Shown here one piece after another: positions 1 through 14,788 of a stretch of 64,000 nt of DNA. The notes beneath the pieces were generated by a model. That model worked only from the letters and a program-made list of their open reading frames with translations. It ran no database searches and was not told where the DNA came from. This DNA comes from Echiichthys vipera (lineage: Eukaryota > Chordata > Actinopteri > Perciformes > Trachinidae). Every line of letters starts with the position of its first letter. Position 1 is the first letter of the stretch. A program made the position numbers and the translations under genes. The stretch is from the NCBI GenBank assembly GCA_963691815.1, contig OY829659.1:13836184-13900183 (forward strand), written 5' to 3'.

Positions 1-104
1 TATGAAGCTGCTGCTTGCGTTTATCCCTTTTCCCCACAATACACCATATATAATGTTTTCATACTCATGCCCCCTTTTTTTTCTTCTCCACCTTACCTCT
101 GCAG

Positions 105-3100
105 GTGACTCTATGCTCCACAGTCTGGTGGTTGTGACAGGATGTAGCTCTGTGGGGAAGGTGCAAGATTCTGAAGTGTTCAGGGTCACACAGACAGACT
201 TTATATCGCTGAAGAATGATCCAGGAGATGAGGATCGGATCGCTGAAGTGCGAAAGGTCCTCAATTCAGGGCACTTCTACTTTGCCTGGTCTGCCACAGG
301 AGTTAGCATGGACTTGAGTCTCAATGCACATCGCAGGATCCTAGAGGACACTACAGATAACCGCTTCTTTTGGTAAGCTCATGAAATGTTTACTGTTCCA
401 AGGTTACAAGGAGTAGGCACTAGGCAGGTATTTAGAGTAGTAAATAAGAACTAAGTATGTATTCTGCAATCTGCACGATCTCTCTGGTGAAATACTTCTT
501 CTGAATGTGTCATATGGGGGCTGTGTGATTTGAAACTTGCGTGTAAAAATTCCCTGTTAACGCTGAATTTGTATGTGTCCGTTTGGATTAATCTATAGGA
601 ACCAATCTCTGCACCTGCACCTGAAACACTATGGCGTAAACTGTGATGACTGGCTGTTGAGGCTGATGTGTGGTGGTGTGGAGATCAGGACTATCTATGC
701 AGGGCACAAACAGGCCAAGGCGTGCATCTTCTCCCGCCTCAGCTCAGAGAGAGCCGGCACAAGATTCAATGTCCGAGGAACAAATGACGACGGACAGGTG
801 GCCAACTTTGTGGAGACTGAACAGGTGACTTAGATGTTTGATAGTTTTATTGACTCTCTCTTCTTGTTTGAGAAGGGTAATGATCAAAAAACAGTTTGAT
901 ACTGTAGTTGCATCAGTTTCTATATGGGCTGTGCATGGTCACATGACCTTGTCTAATACAGTCTGTTTAAACACTGGTTATCTATTGACTGTTAGGGAGC
1001 CAACCTGGTGTGGCCTTATAGTGACACACTATTGCTCCAGCATTTCATGCTGTCACTGTAGAATTAAAATGTTCAACAGTAATAATTGTAGATGCATAGA
1101 TAAGATTAAAACATTGTGAAATTGATGATAATATATCAGCACACTGATTTATTGGTCAAGCTACTTTGCTGTAGTTTAACTTCCTTTATTAAGTAAACTT
1201 CAGTCAGTATTTTGCTTTTGTTGCTGAGTCAGCAAAGTATCAGTGTCAGTAGACACAGGTACATTTGAGCATGACACCTTACTTTTCAGCTCTGTGAGGG
1301 AAAATATAGTTCTTTGCTTTTTCTCTTTTTATAGTTCCTGTTTCAGGAAAGAAACGCAAAGCTATAGGTTGGACAGAGTAGCTTAATTATAATACAATGT
1401 AATGCACTACAACGATATCAATATTTGCTGCCTCAAAAATTGCCATAGACGTTATCCGACATCTCTCTTTCAAACTCTGAATAGTAATTGAACATTGGAA
1501 GCTGTAGTGTAATTTCAGGGGTTTTGTGTTGGATTTTACTGTATTTTCAGGTATTTTGTTTATTTTGGACAGCACCTGTGGTGCTGACAGCTTTTTTTGT
1601 GCTGATTAATGAGTTGGACCTTGAAAATATGCCGGCAATACAGCACCAGAAATTTAGCCTCACTACTAATGATGGGAATTTTATTTGGTTTTCCTTTGTG
1701 TCCTGATAAAGCGGCCACAGACACACCTGCTGTTTAATACAGTGTTTTTACAATCTGTGTTTTGTCAGATGCAGATATAATTTACCCAAACTTTCCTCTT
1801 ATCTTTTGCAGGTTATTTTCCTGGATGACAAAGTCTCATCATTCATTCAGATCCGTGGGTCCATTCCTCTTTTCTGGGAACAGCCAGGAATCCAGGTAAT
1901 GGAAATATTAAATATAAACCTACCCTATAAAGCTGTGATTGTGAGGCTTTCATATATTAAACAACGCTATATGAAAAGCATGTTACTAACCTCATGTTTG
2001 TGTAGAAGTCCTGCCCATTTTGTAAATGCTACAGTTTTAGAAAAAGGCTCATTCAGTCTCAGTTGATTGCATAGTTTAAGTGTAAACACTGAACTCTGAT
2101 GAAACCTATACATGGAGCTCTTGCAATTATACTGGATATCTTTAGTTTTAACACATTTTGTTCATGCTGTGTTCAGAAAAAGTCCATTAAAGGTGTTTTG
2201 TTGCACCTGAATGAGAATCGGCACCCTAATGGGATGGATGAGAACCCCCACCTGGTATAAGCTCTTTGTTTGTTTGTTTTTTGGGCTATTGCTGGTGCTG
2301 GCGCTTTCATACTGCAGATAGGGCTTTCTCTGTGCAATGTCAAAGACCAGTGGTGAACACCAAGGCAATCCCATACACAGTACCTGTCCAGGAAAGGCCA
2401 TTTTGGAGATTCAAAGCAGGAACTAGGATCACCTGTTAAATGCACACCATAAATAAGATCACTGGGATTCTCCTGCCCTTGTCCTGACATTGCACAGACT
2501 AGTGGATAAGATCAGACGTGGGGGAGGTTAATGACAGATACAGTGGTTGGTAAAGGGCATTTTTCTGTTTTCCTCAGCTCCCAGACTTCTTTGGTCAGGT
2601 GAGAGTCTGGTCTGAAAACATCCCCTAACCATTTCCCTTTTACTTAATTCCCAGGAAACTGGATAGGTGTTAACTGATAATATGGACGAATGAACTGCTA
2701 AGTCTCTTAAAGCACCAAGAGAAGCCAAGACCATATTAGCCACCTATTCAGTCCAAAAGGTCTATGGTTTCGTCTAACACAGGGTAGTGGGCTTGGGGTT
2801 GTTTTCAGACAGAACTGTAGTCTTCCTGCTTTTTGAAGCACTGTTTTAGCTTAGTCCCTTCTGCCGATTGTGGCTTTGTAGGCTTACTTTCTCCTCCCCA
2901 TAGTCTCTTATTCATTTCTTGAGCAGGATGGATAGTTTCAGATTTGTCCAGAAGGAGAGTTATTGTTTTTTCTACAGTTAGTTTATATTAGTCATAGAGA
3001 ATTATTCTCTGAATCATCCTTGTAGTTAGTCATAGAAGTCATAAACACTGTTGGGAAAGATGCAAAGCAGTTCAGTGGTAGGGTTGCCCCCTTTTAGTTA

Positions 3101-6100
3101 TTACTTGTTAGAGCTCTGGTTGATGACAAAATCTTAGTTCATTTTTTTTTGGTGGTGGTGGTTTTGTGTAAAGAGGGCGATATGACCGTCATAATCATAA
3201 TATATCATTTCATATAGCATTTTTTTCTGTTAATTCAATAAATAAATAGTTGATATGTAATAATCACATCAGGATAAAGCCTGTTTTTGTATATTATGGT
3301 GAGAATTTCCGTAAATACTTGACAAATGAAAATACCAAGTATTTTCTTATTAAATTAAGAACTATATCAGAATGTAAAGCGTCATCCACACAATGTAAAT
3401 ATTGCTGTGATGCAGCTCAACTGCTCTTTTTTTAGACATTGTAATAGAAAAGATACAGAAGAAAACCTAAGCATGTTTACATCATTTTGACAATTATTAT
3501 CATATCGTCCAGCCCAAGAAGAGCCATTTGTTTTTAGTGGAAAATGGTCACATGTGTAATCATAATAATAGTCACAAATGTGCTTTGTACTTTAAGAAGC
3601 ACTAGCTTTCAAGACATTTTTCTGAGCAACTGCATCCAAACACGTAATCAATAAATTACAGCTTCACATATCTAGTTAATTGGTTGAGGAACTTCTAAGA
3701 TTAATAGTTAACTAATAGTTTCTTTTATCAAAGACAGGAAATGTGTAACCTTGAAATGTATTTACATTTAAGGCCTTTAGTGGTATAGAAGAACCAAAGT
3801 GAGTTGAAATGGTGATTTGACCAATGACACTCCGGGTGTCATCTGTTTAGCTGGAGGATGTGGTCCAAGGTGTTCATCTGTAACCTGAGTCCTTTCAGAT
3901 GCTACATCAGGAAGTTATTAAATATGCAGAGCATCGACCTGCACAGCTGCAGAGAGAGGAAGGAGTGACAAAATGGCAGCAGCTAGGAGCAGAATGTCGA
4001 GCCCTAGGCTAGCAAAAATGGGCACATGCAGACATTCAGGCAGATAATTTCTCCAGAGACAGTGCAATAGTAATAGTTATTGTCTAGTTTAAACTCCGAA
4101 TGCACGTGTGTTGCTTGTGAACTGAATTAAATGACAAGTGGGGGTAAGAGGAAGCAGAAACTGAATGGTGCAGGCGGGATAATGACATTTTATTTTCTTC
4201 ATTGAAGTTGATGATGTGCCGTTAAGAGACAGGAAGAGAAGATATTTTAAAAGTAAGAGAAGATAAATAAAAGTTGAGAATGTTACGCGCAGGCAGAGAT
4301 GGGAACAAGTGAGCAGATCTCTGGGTAACAGCAGCTGTGCAAGGGTTTTGCTCAGCCTGTTGAGGTATGGTCATGTGTGGTGATGCCTGCTTTTACCTCT
4401 CCGTAAGGGTCTTTGGTGTATCCTGTGATTCAGTCAGCACTGGTAAACTCTCAAAAGTAGAGAATATTTAGCAGAATTAGTGAGGAAAAAAATCAAGTCG
4501 ATATGCAAAAGAAAGTATTGTATTGAAAGTTCCAGTAAAGGTGACGGGCAACAATATTTCTCTGCTCTTCAGTGTCTTTGTCTCTGTATGCTGACACTGT
4601 CTTGCTGTTGTTCCTGTGCCATTCTTTTTTTCCACTATAAATGTCTTGTTTCCACTGTTCAAATGTTATCCAAAATCCTATCTCAAAATTATCCCTCACC
4701 ACCAGGTTTTCTGGTCATCTGCAAAGTGTGTGTTTGCCTAACTTTCCTTTTAAAGGGTTTGATTAAGTTAAGAAGGACACTGTGACTTGTCTTTTTTGTC
4801 TTTTTCTTGCTATCTCTGACCTGCAGGTGGGCTCTCATCGTGTGAAACTCTCAAGGGGCTTTGAGGCAAATGCGCCAGCATTCGAAAGGTGATTCATGTA
4901 TTCTATGTAGCGTGTGTATGTGTCTGTAGCAGTTTTCGGCTACTTTATCTGGAAACCAACAGATTACCATTCCTTTGAAGAGCAGAGGACACACCATAAT
5001 ACTATGTTTCCTGCAGTCACTGCCCAAGGCACAATTGAGAAAAGCTCTCCAGACTCTTGAAGGGGAAGATGTTAATTGAAGTGTGTCCTCAAAGGCCGGT
5101 TTATTAGAGGGAACAGAAAGGACACATTAGAAGCCTGTGATCAGCTGTCAACCTTAATAACCTCTATTTTATATCTATCACAGACAGTTTCCTTGCAAAC
5201 TTCTTTCCTTAACTTTTTCACTCTTACTCACAGCATTCAGATCCAGACACTATTCTTTCATTAAATTCTAATTGTGTCTTCTCGTTTGTTGTATCTTTCC
5301 AAATTTTACGATGAAAGTTAGGAGAAATAGCTATGCTGCAGCTACGGATTGGTCTCAGGATTAAAATTAAGTTTCCCCGTGTTTATTAGTTCCCTAAACA
5401 TGTCAAGACAAGCATGTCAGATGGTACATCAGTTGTATTATGTAACAATTTTTCACACCAAGTAGTTGGCAATGCAACTCGTCTTTCTCAATATCTGTCC
5501 AGATCAGGACTCATGACTCATCCTTTGTTATATTTTGTCACTTTTCTGCAGGGACCGCTTAATATGCCTGTGTTGAAATTCCTTAGATAGTACGAGGCCA
5601 AAAAAAACATCTTTTTATAAACTCTGAGACAGTAGCAGAGCATAGATTTGGTCTGCTATTGTCTCTGCTGGATGGTACTACTGCTCCATCTATTAAACCA
5701 ATGTGATCCAGAGGCCCGAGATTATTTTAGTGCCTGTTCTTGGCACTCTCCTTTGTCCCTCCAGTTTCTACAGCTTTGCAAAAATACACACTATAACCAT
5801 TTTAATAAGTGCACCCAGGGAGTAATCCCCATAATGTAGGTAAGGTATTCCCTCAGCTATTTATGTGCAAGTGTCACAGCTGAAGAAAGATTCATTGAAA
5901 TACGAATAAGTAAAAGGACTTTTGAATGCATTACACATAAATATTTCACTGTTGACTCCAAAAATGAAGGATGAGTCCACATTGACGTGCCATTGTTGAT
6001 GCAGGCCCACGAGGAATCCGCGCCTGCAGAATTCCGACTACTCCTATGCAGATTTTAAGCAAAAGCAGTCTTTGTTATCATAAATTAACATTGTCTCACA

Positions 6101-9100
6101 TTACAAGCAACAAAAAAAAACTTTTGCTTAATTCTGCAGATTTTCCTTCTGTAGAAAAAAAAATATCCCATTCAAAGACATTTGCATTCCTTTACCTTTA
6201 TGTAAAAGTAACAGTTTGAACAAACACGATACAGACTTGTCAGTGGGTCTTTGTTCCTGGGTAATAAACCGAGTATTGGGTCTCTTTACAGTACAGGTGT
6301 GGGCCAATCAGGTGTGACCTTGCTGTGCTGTTGCAGCCCTGGTTTCTATATTTAATGAGAGATCATGTGTTTTGGTACCAAGCAAGAGGACCTTTAATAT
6401 GTTATATGTGCTTATATTGGTGCACCATTTGTCTGTGATGAGATTTTAGACTTTTAACTGTGCTTATTATGTGAGTGTATTATGTTTTGTGCAGACACTT
6501 CACAGCACTGCGGAGGTTGTATGGTAAACAGGTGATCATCAACTTGCTTGGGAGTAAGGAAGGGGAACACATGCTCAGCAAAGCGTTTCAGGTGAGAGGA
6601 ACCACACTGATATGTGCTACAAGATATTTATCTGTTAGAAACAAAAAAGACTTGTAAATCAGATGCTGCATTTACTCTCTTTGTACACTCATACACTAGC
6701 AACAGCGAGGAGCTCTTTCGTATCCCAATTACTGAACCATGAACTCTTGTCAGGTCACATTTCCTCTGTGGTTTTATGGCTTGTATCTTGTTAAGGTATA
6801 AAACTACATTTCATTAATTAATATTAAATGCATTTCCTGGTTAGCCATAGCAGGGAATGTTGATGCAATAACAGAACCTGCAGGGCAGCACCTTGTGTGC
6901 AGACTATTGCAATATATAAGTTATGTATAGTCCAACTAAGTAGTAAATATTTTATCCATTTAACAAAACGTCCACACACATTTAAATTAGTAAAGAAGCA
7001 AGGTCGATAGTATTATCAGCTGTCAACTAAGCAATAGTTCTAAAACCTGCATACTTACTAATATATTGCTCCGTAGACAGAGAAACCACATCTTGCATGC
7101 ACCGCATTTTTGCATTCAGTTGGAATTTCTGGGAATAAGTCCTTTTCCTCTCTCTGTCACCCTCAGAGTCACCTGAAGGCATCAGAGCATGCATCAGCAG
7201 TAAAAATGGTGAACTTTGACTACCATCAAAATGTGAAGGGAGGCAAGGCAGACAAACTCCACAGCGTCCTCAAACCCTACCTCAGCAAGTTCATAGAAGA
7301 GTGTGGGTTCTTCTACTACTCAGGAGAGACAGGGATCGCAAGGTGAGAAATAAATACAAATGTATAAATTAGTAATAAATTGCATTTTTTTATTGCATCT
7401 TAACATTATAAAATGTATTTGTAGGACTCAGGGGGGGACTATTAGGACCAACTGCCTGGACTGTCTGGATAGAACCAACAGTGTTCAGGCTTTCTTTGCC
7501 CTTGAGGTAGGAGTCTGACAGCATGCTCTTCTTTTGCTATAAAATTTCTTCAGCCCAATGTCCATTGTCTTTAGTGTTGATGCTTATAGTTTTATCCCCC
7601 CCTTTTCCTCACCACACCAGATGCTGCCAAAGCAACTGGAGGAAATGAGTCTGACAGAGAAACCCCAGCTGGTGGCCAGGTTCCAGGAGGTGTTTAGGAC
7701 CATGTGGTCTGCCAACGGAGACTCTGTCAGTAAGATCTACGCAGGCACTGGTGCGCTGGACGGCAAGGCTAAGGTACAAAATATGAACACACTAAGTGCC
7801 CACAAATGTATAAGGTCACAGTAATATATAGATATAGATATATAGATATCTATATAGATAGATAGATATAATTTCCATTATTGTATCATATTTTATGAAT
7901 TTCTGGTATAGCTTAGCCTGCTGTAACAATGTCCTCCCAATGTTGACACTGGCTAGGTGAATGGCTTATTTCATTGATGCAAATGCAGCACACTATAATA
8001 TTGAATATTATATATATTGAATGTGTTGTATTTTTAGTTGTTTCTTATTTATTTTTTCCATGAAGCAAAATTGACTTAAGTATTAAATTATTATTTGATC
8101 TAAAAAGTTGTAAAGGGTGGACATTTCATTAGCATCTCTGGAATAGACAATCTTGATGAACACATTTAACTGATAAAGATTATTCCAGCTGAAAAGAAAA
8201 TAGGCAAGATTTCCAAAGATATCTTATTTTTACCCCATTAAATAAAATGTTTTGTATAGTTTGGGGATTTTTTTTAAAGCTTGAGAAAGTATCACAAAGG
8301 CTCATTATTGTACCTCAAAACCCTTGGCAGCTTAATATATGAGCAAGTCATGGAAGGGGAAACATAACTGTCTACTTATAGAAATGGCTATAGAAAGTGC
8401 TGCAGGCACAGTGCAATAATGATGAAATCCCTCTAGGATGACAGAATTAATTGTTACCTTTTGACTTCTCTCTAACCATAAATAGCATCTTAAAAAATAA
8501 TGTCTAGTAGTGCATTGTGCATGCAGTGCCAGAGTTGATCCTCTCTGTGTGTAGAATTGCATGCTTCACTTTCTTAACCCTTGTGTGCTATCTCTTTCTG
8601 CTATTCCCTGGACCTCTCTGCCTCTGTGGTAAGTTCACCAGTCGATGTTGTTTTTGAGCTATGGGTCTATTCCTGGTGCATTATTGATTTTGGTGTCTGT
8701 GGATTAAATGATGATGACGATGATGATGATTATGGAGGATGGGATTGATGGGACTTCTTTATTTAAAAAATGAATAAAATACAGTCTTATTTCCTTTTAA
8801 ATACCAGTGTGATACATACTGTCATGACCTGGCAACTCATGAAACCTCCATTGAGATCTCTTCTGATTTATAGAAATCAAGTTAAAAAGAAAACAAAGGA
8901 AATGTAGCCCTTGCCCTCGCTTGTTGAGTGATCATTTTCTTTCTACAGTATCATTTCCAGTTGTTGCCTTCATTATCTGACAACATCTGGTGTCTTGATT
9001 GGATGAACTTGGAGGAAACAATTTAAATGATTGCCAGTCTCATTAAATCAAACCATGTTGCACATCAGTCAGTGACATTTTTACATTTTGATCCTTCCGG

Positions 9101-9410
9101 GGCAGTTAAAAAAAAAAAAAAAATCTATATTAGTTTGATCTCTCTCTGTTCCTTCTTTTCTCTCTTCTGTTGTCAGAGTGGCAAGTATAGACTTTTTTCA
9201 CACCATGGTGGTTTTTAATTTTTTGTGCCGTCTCTGTTTTGTAGGCTGGGAAGCTAAAAGATGGCGCTCGTTCTGTGACAAGGACCATCCAGAACAACTT
9301 CTTTGACAGTTCTAAGCAGGAGGCAATAGACATCCTGAGGCTGGGCTCCACACTCAACAGTGATTTGGCAGACAAAGCCCGAGCCCTGCTCACCACTTCC
9401 AGTCTTTATG
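105..9410 (+). other. synj1: synj1 SAC (Sac1-like) phosphatase domain exons
   Basis: Nine exons encode the SAC domain, which removes 4- and 3-phosphates from PI4P, PI3P and PI(3,5)P2. The catalytic CX5R(T) signature is read in exon 7425-7506 as RTNCLDCLDRTN, with the nucleophilic Cys and the Arg both present, so the domain should be active; in mammals SYNJ1 is active here while SYNJ2 differs little. Upstream conserved blocks include HFYFAWSATGVSMDLSL (first exon), NVRGTNDDGQVANFVETEQ (second) and the KYxxGTGALDGKAK-like block at 7621-7773. The exon 9245-9410 begins with three extra residues (AGK) relative to the remembered human sequence, possibly an alternative acceptor or a fish-specific feature. 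Confidence 0.93.
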
Positions 9411-12400
9411 GTAATTCAAATATATCGAGTGTTATCTAATTTAGTCGACAAATCACATCCTCCCTCAGATGTATTGATGAATGGTGTAACAAATGCATTT
9501 TTTTTGCTTCATATAACATGTTGCAGCTTCTTTATTTTATGATTTAAAGAAAATCCTACTTTTTTGCCCCATGAGCTGGAATTGTTTGAATATTTTGACA
9601 AGTTTCGACCTGTATCTGTTGTAGCACTGTTAGCCAGAAGCTATCTGCACAATAGAAGGGTTTGTCTGTGCCACGTCAAGTGTAATCTCCATGTGTCAGC
9701 TCTCTGTCCCAGTTAGATTAATGCTGACCAACTGCTCTGCTAGAATTATCTGTTAAAGCACTGGTTAACCCGACCTTCTCTCCCTTCTCTCTCGCCTGCT
9801 CTTGCCACAATCTTAGTCACTGAGCCCGTCTTACAATCAGGTATAGTAACTGACAGACCGCCCCCAAGTGGATGGATATTTTCATCCCATCACATCGTTT
9901 CATTCGTGTTTGCTTCACATGATTGATTATTCATTTATAATCCAATGTTGGTAGTGGTTTAACCCTCTGTCAGTACTCATTAGGCTTTTGCAATAGCGAT
10001 TAAAAGAAAGAAGATGCAATTAAATTAAACAACACTTTGAGTGGACATTTAGACAGAAATGAACCATTACCAAGGTTGATTCATTAAATGTACAAAAGTT
10101 CTGTTTTTTATCCTTTCTCCCATGCCCCATGTTTTAGAACTTGGTTTCAGTCTTACTTTGTTGTATTTGGATGTCCTCCCATTTGGTTTTTGTTTTGTTT
10201 CCCTGTATGCCGCCCTTCCTGTAGACACATACTCAACCATTTTACCCTCTAATCCTACTCTCCTCCCTTCTACAGCCTCCCCAAGAGTATTGCTAGGAAT
10301 GTGTCAGAACTACCATAAATACACAAAGCCCAAGCAGATCCGCGTGTGTGTCGGCACCTGGAATGTCAACGGGGGTAAACAGTTTCGCAGCATTGCTTTT
10401 CGCAACCAGACACTCAACGACTGGCTTTTGGATGCTCCAAAGAAGGCAGGGCATCCTGAGTTCCAGGGTATGTGTTTCATAGTGCTGCTTTTATTTATTA
10501 GGTGAAAGGAATGTTTGAAGTTTTGGGAAATTCTTGCTGAGAATTAGATGAGAAGAACGATATCACTCTAATGTAAGCCAGCAGCAGGTTAACTTAGCAT
10601 CCAACAGCAACACCTCTAAAGCTTACTATAACACGCTATATCTCATACTGTAGTTTAAGGGGGTTATGTGCCAGACTATCTCTTGGCCGGGTGCATTGAC
10701 TTTGTAGAGCGTATGCAGTTACAGTAATGGCAAGACTTTATATGTATATATATGTACAGTATATTTACTTAATATAGCAGAGGTCCAGGGAGCTAAATGG
10801 TCAACCACAGCTGACATTGTTCAAATTGCCATTTTTGTAGGTTAATGCATTTTGAATGAAATTACTATACTGTTCACAAAATCGTATTATGTTAAAATAT
10901 AATGTTTTTCTATCATACACTTATTTTGAACATTGTGTATTTTTTCTCTTTGCAGACAGCAAAGCCAACCCCATAGATATCTTTGCCATCGGTTTTGAGG
11001 AAATGGTTGAACTGAATGCTGGCAATATTGTCAGTGCGAGGTATGTGTGCAAAATTCCAGCCAGATAACTGACCTGCCTTCTTCTTCTTTTTTTTAACCT
11101 CTGGGTTGTAGGAAATTAGGTATTTTTTCTGCTCACTATTTTCCTAGTATCAGGAATGCAGTTTTCACTTTTCAAAAATAAAGATGGGAAATATTTAAAT
11201 GCATTGATTACATAAAAAAGGGCATGGAACATATATAAAATCCTGAAACAGGAAGTTGATTTCAAAGGTGGCCATGATCCTGACATAATTAGATCTGAGC
11301 TGGACTGCTTAGGCCTGAGCTGACAAGGCTAATATGACTTATCCAGATGTGAATTCTTTTGGTTAAATGTCTTGAGGAGGAACAAAGATGTTTTTGGCTT
11401 GTCTGGGTGTTTTTTTCTTTTTCTGCATTATGACACATCTCTCTGTTTTTGTCACAGCACTACAAACCAGAAACTATGGGCAGCTGAGCTACAAAAAAAC
11501 ATATCACGGGACCACAAGTACGTGCTGCTTGCTTCAGAGCAGCTGGTGGGAGTGTGTCTGTTTGTTTTCATCCGCCCACAGCACGCACCCTTCATCAGGT
11601 TTGAGCAGTACATGTGCAAGACAATATTTTATTTATACTGGAAATCCCAGTTATGGTAACAAATGTCACACGAATTAAATATGTTTTCCAGGGATGTTGC
11701 TGTAGACACTGTAAAAACGGGGATGGGCGGGGCTACAGGCAATAAAGGAGGCGTGGCCATTCGCCTGCTCTTCCACACCACCAGCATCTGCTTCGTCTGC
11801 TCCCACTTTGCTGCTGGCCAGTCACAGGTCAAGGAGAGAAACGATGACTACAGTGAGATCACGCGCAGACTCACCTTTCCTATGGTATGGTATGGTGACC
11901 ATGACATGAACAAGTGATTTTACGAGCACACTTTTGCATAACATAAGCATAACCGCATCTGTTTTGTCCTTGCCAGGGTCGTCTGCTATACTCTCATGAC
12001 TATGTTTTCTGGTGTGGAGACTTTAACTATCGAATCAGCCTGCCTAATGAGGAAGTGAAAGAGCTAATCAAACAGCAGAACTGGGATGCCTTGACAGCTG
12101 GGGACCAGTTGTTGGACCAGAAAAATGCTGGTTTGGTATGACCTACAATACACGTTTACAGCACTAATTACGTTCCCCTCCTCTCAACAGAAAACATTGT
12201 GCCATTACATTGAGCCTTTTATAGTGCATACTAATGCAGAGATATCTTCGACAGGTTTTCAGAGGCTTTATCGAGGGGAAGTTGGATTTCGCCCCCACCT
12301 ATAAGTATGACCTCTTCTCAGAAGATTATGACACCAGTGAGAAGTGCCGCACACCAGCCTGGACTGACCGCATACTGTGGAAGAGGAGGAAGTGGAACTT

Positions 12401-14711
12401 CAACAAAACAGGTAAGATGCAGAGCCACTGCAGGTAAGGCTAACAAACCCAAATAAATTTCCATTCTATCTCAGACCTTCTGACTGGAGACAACATTACA
12501 GCATGTAGTCTCATATGCATTTGTGCATGCTTTGCAGCTGAGGAGCTGAATGTAGTGGGGGCAGCTTCTACTTCGGGGGAGAATGAAGACGATCCAGACA
12601 ACCCCTGGAGCCCTGGGACTCTGATGTACTACGGCAGGGCTGAGCTCAAGACTTCAGACCACAGGTAATCTGTCTATAGGATGAGAGTAAATTTATAAAA
12701 TCTAAATTCACCATAGCAAGATAATTGGCTGCATTCACATCCACGCTGCGCTGTCAAGAGGAACTCACTGATTCTGTCTTTCTTTAGGCCTGTGGTGTCG
12801 ATAATAGACGTGGACATCCTAGAGGTCGACCCGGAGGCACGGCATCAGGTCTATAAAGACGTCATTGCTCTGCAGGGGCCTCCAGATGGCACCATCCTGG
12901 TGTCACTCTGCTCCTCTGGCCCTGACGACTACTTTGACGATGCACTCATAGACGAGCTGCTAGACAAGTTTGCAAATTTTGGAGAGGTCATTCTCATCAG
13001 GTGAGCCTGAAATCCCGGCACAGACATATATGTATTACCTCCAGACCAAGATTGCATTGACAATGTCCTTGTTAATGCAGGTTTGTCGAAGAGAAGATGT
13101 GGGTAACTTTCTTGGAAGGCTACTCTGCTCTTGCGGCTCTGTCTCTCAGTGCTTCCACTGTAAGTTATCATTATATAAAATGTGTATCCACCTCTATTGT
13201 TAAAACTCAAAGTCATTCATAGTTTTAATCCCCCCTGCGCACTTTTTTTAAAACACTTTTTCATCAATTATATACCTGGAACCAATGTCTGCTTCTCCCT
13301 TGTATATGTCTCTTGGTTACATTTTAGGTACTTGGCAAGATGATCGACATCCGTCTGAAGAGTCCGGGCTGGATTAAGAGTCTGGAGGAGGAGATGAGCG
13401 TGGACAGGATCTGTGGAAGCATTCCAACTTCGGCTAGCTCCACCCTGCTTGCTGAGGACACAGACATGGGCGATGATGATTATGATATGGAAGGTGAGGG
13501 TTGACGGCCAAACAATCCCGATCCTTATCCTCAAAAATTGAAATATATATATATTTTTATGCCAATGATATACAAAAGACAGTATGGAGTACCAAGTTCA
13601 TGAATTTGTCTCGTCTCTTTTATTAGGTGATGTGGACGAGGAGGTCGAGGAGATCCTTCCCCAACACCTTCAGCCTGGAGCGGGCTCTGGCCCTGGATCC
13701 TCCCCTCTCCCATCCCCACGCAGTAGTCCCTGTCCCTCCCCCACCCACGGAGAGCCTAGCAGGCCTAGTCGTGGAGTACAACCCTCTCGACCATCACAGG
13801 GTAAATTTAACATGCACCTGGAATCAGGTTGCTGAAAGTATAGTCTATTCATCAGCTCAGGTTCCAGTCTCTTCCTGGTGGAATATAAACTGTAATTCTG
13901 TTCTGTTTGTAATGCACTGAAGCAGATTTAAGTCCATCTCCAATGAGGAGAGAAATCCCAGGTAAAATGTAATGCGTGGCTATTTAATTTGTGTTTTGTG
14001 TTAGAGCGGCTTGTAGTGTGTTTTACAGTACACTACTTGTTTCTTTTTTAAACATGTTTTGTAGTGCAGTATTAATATGTGTGCAGTGATAGCTTTATCT
14101 TTTCTATAGTCAACACTGAATGTGGAATGAGAGTTTATGAAATGTGAATGGGAAAATATCAACGTTTATTTATACAGCACATTTCATACGACAGGCATAG
14201 ACTCAATGTGCTTCAAAATTACGTTAAAAAAACATACATGACAAAAACGTATATAAAACAAAAGATAGCATAAAACAGGTATTGCAATGAAAAGGGAATA
14301 CAATATTAAAATAGTATTATTAAAAGCATATAATAAAAACAACAATACTGATTCTTACCCATTAACCCCATACTTCAAACCTTCCTCAAATGTTGCACAA
14401 ATAAAAAAACAATACATTTTTAGTCTGCTTTTGAAAGAAGACACTGCTGTAGCTGATCTTAGTTTCTGTGGTAGAGAATTCCTGAGTGTAGGACCATAAT
14501 GACTAAAGGCACAGTTAGCTGATTTACAATTTATTTACAATTTATTATAGGAGACCTTTATGTGATGATGTAAAGGTTCTGGCTGGTGTGTTTTCAGTGA
14601 GCATGTCAACAATGTATGAAAGACCTAAACCATTCAAGGAATAAAATTATTTTTTTTTTAAAGTATTTTAAAATAAATTTTTTGTTTTACTGGGAGCCAT
14701 TGAAGAGAAGT

Positions 14712-14788
<77 letters not shown>

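Noticed and set aside
1..104. Start codon at position 2 as a possible N-terminus of synj1
   Set aside because: The segment 1-104 is intronic: a pyrimidine tract and gcag acceptor end at 104, and the following exon enters in mid-protein at phase 1.
13925..13960. A 36-nt segment with cag acceptor and gtaaaa donor after synj1 exon 13627-13800, looking like another small exon
   Set aside because: The exon before it ends in phase 1 and joins 15005 with correct frame and homology. From phase 1 this segment would have to be read as TT TAA or similar and it runs into a stop, so it is not needed or supported.
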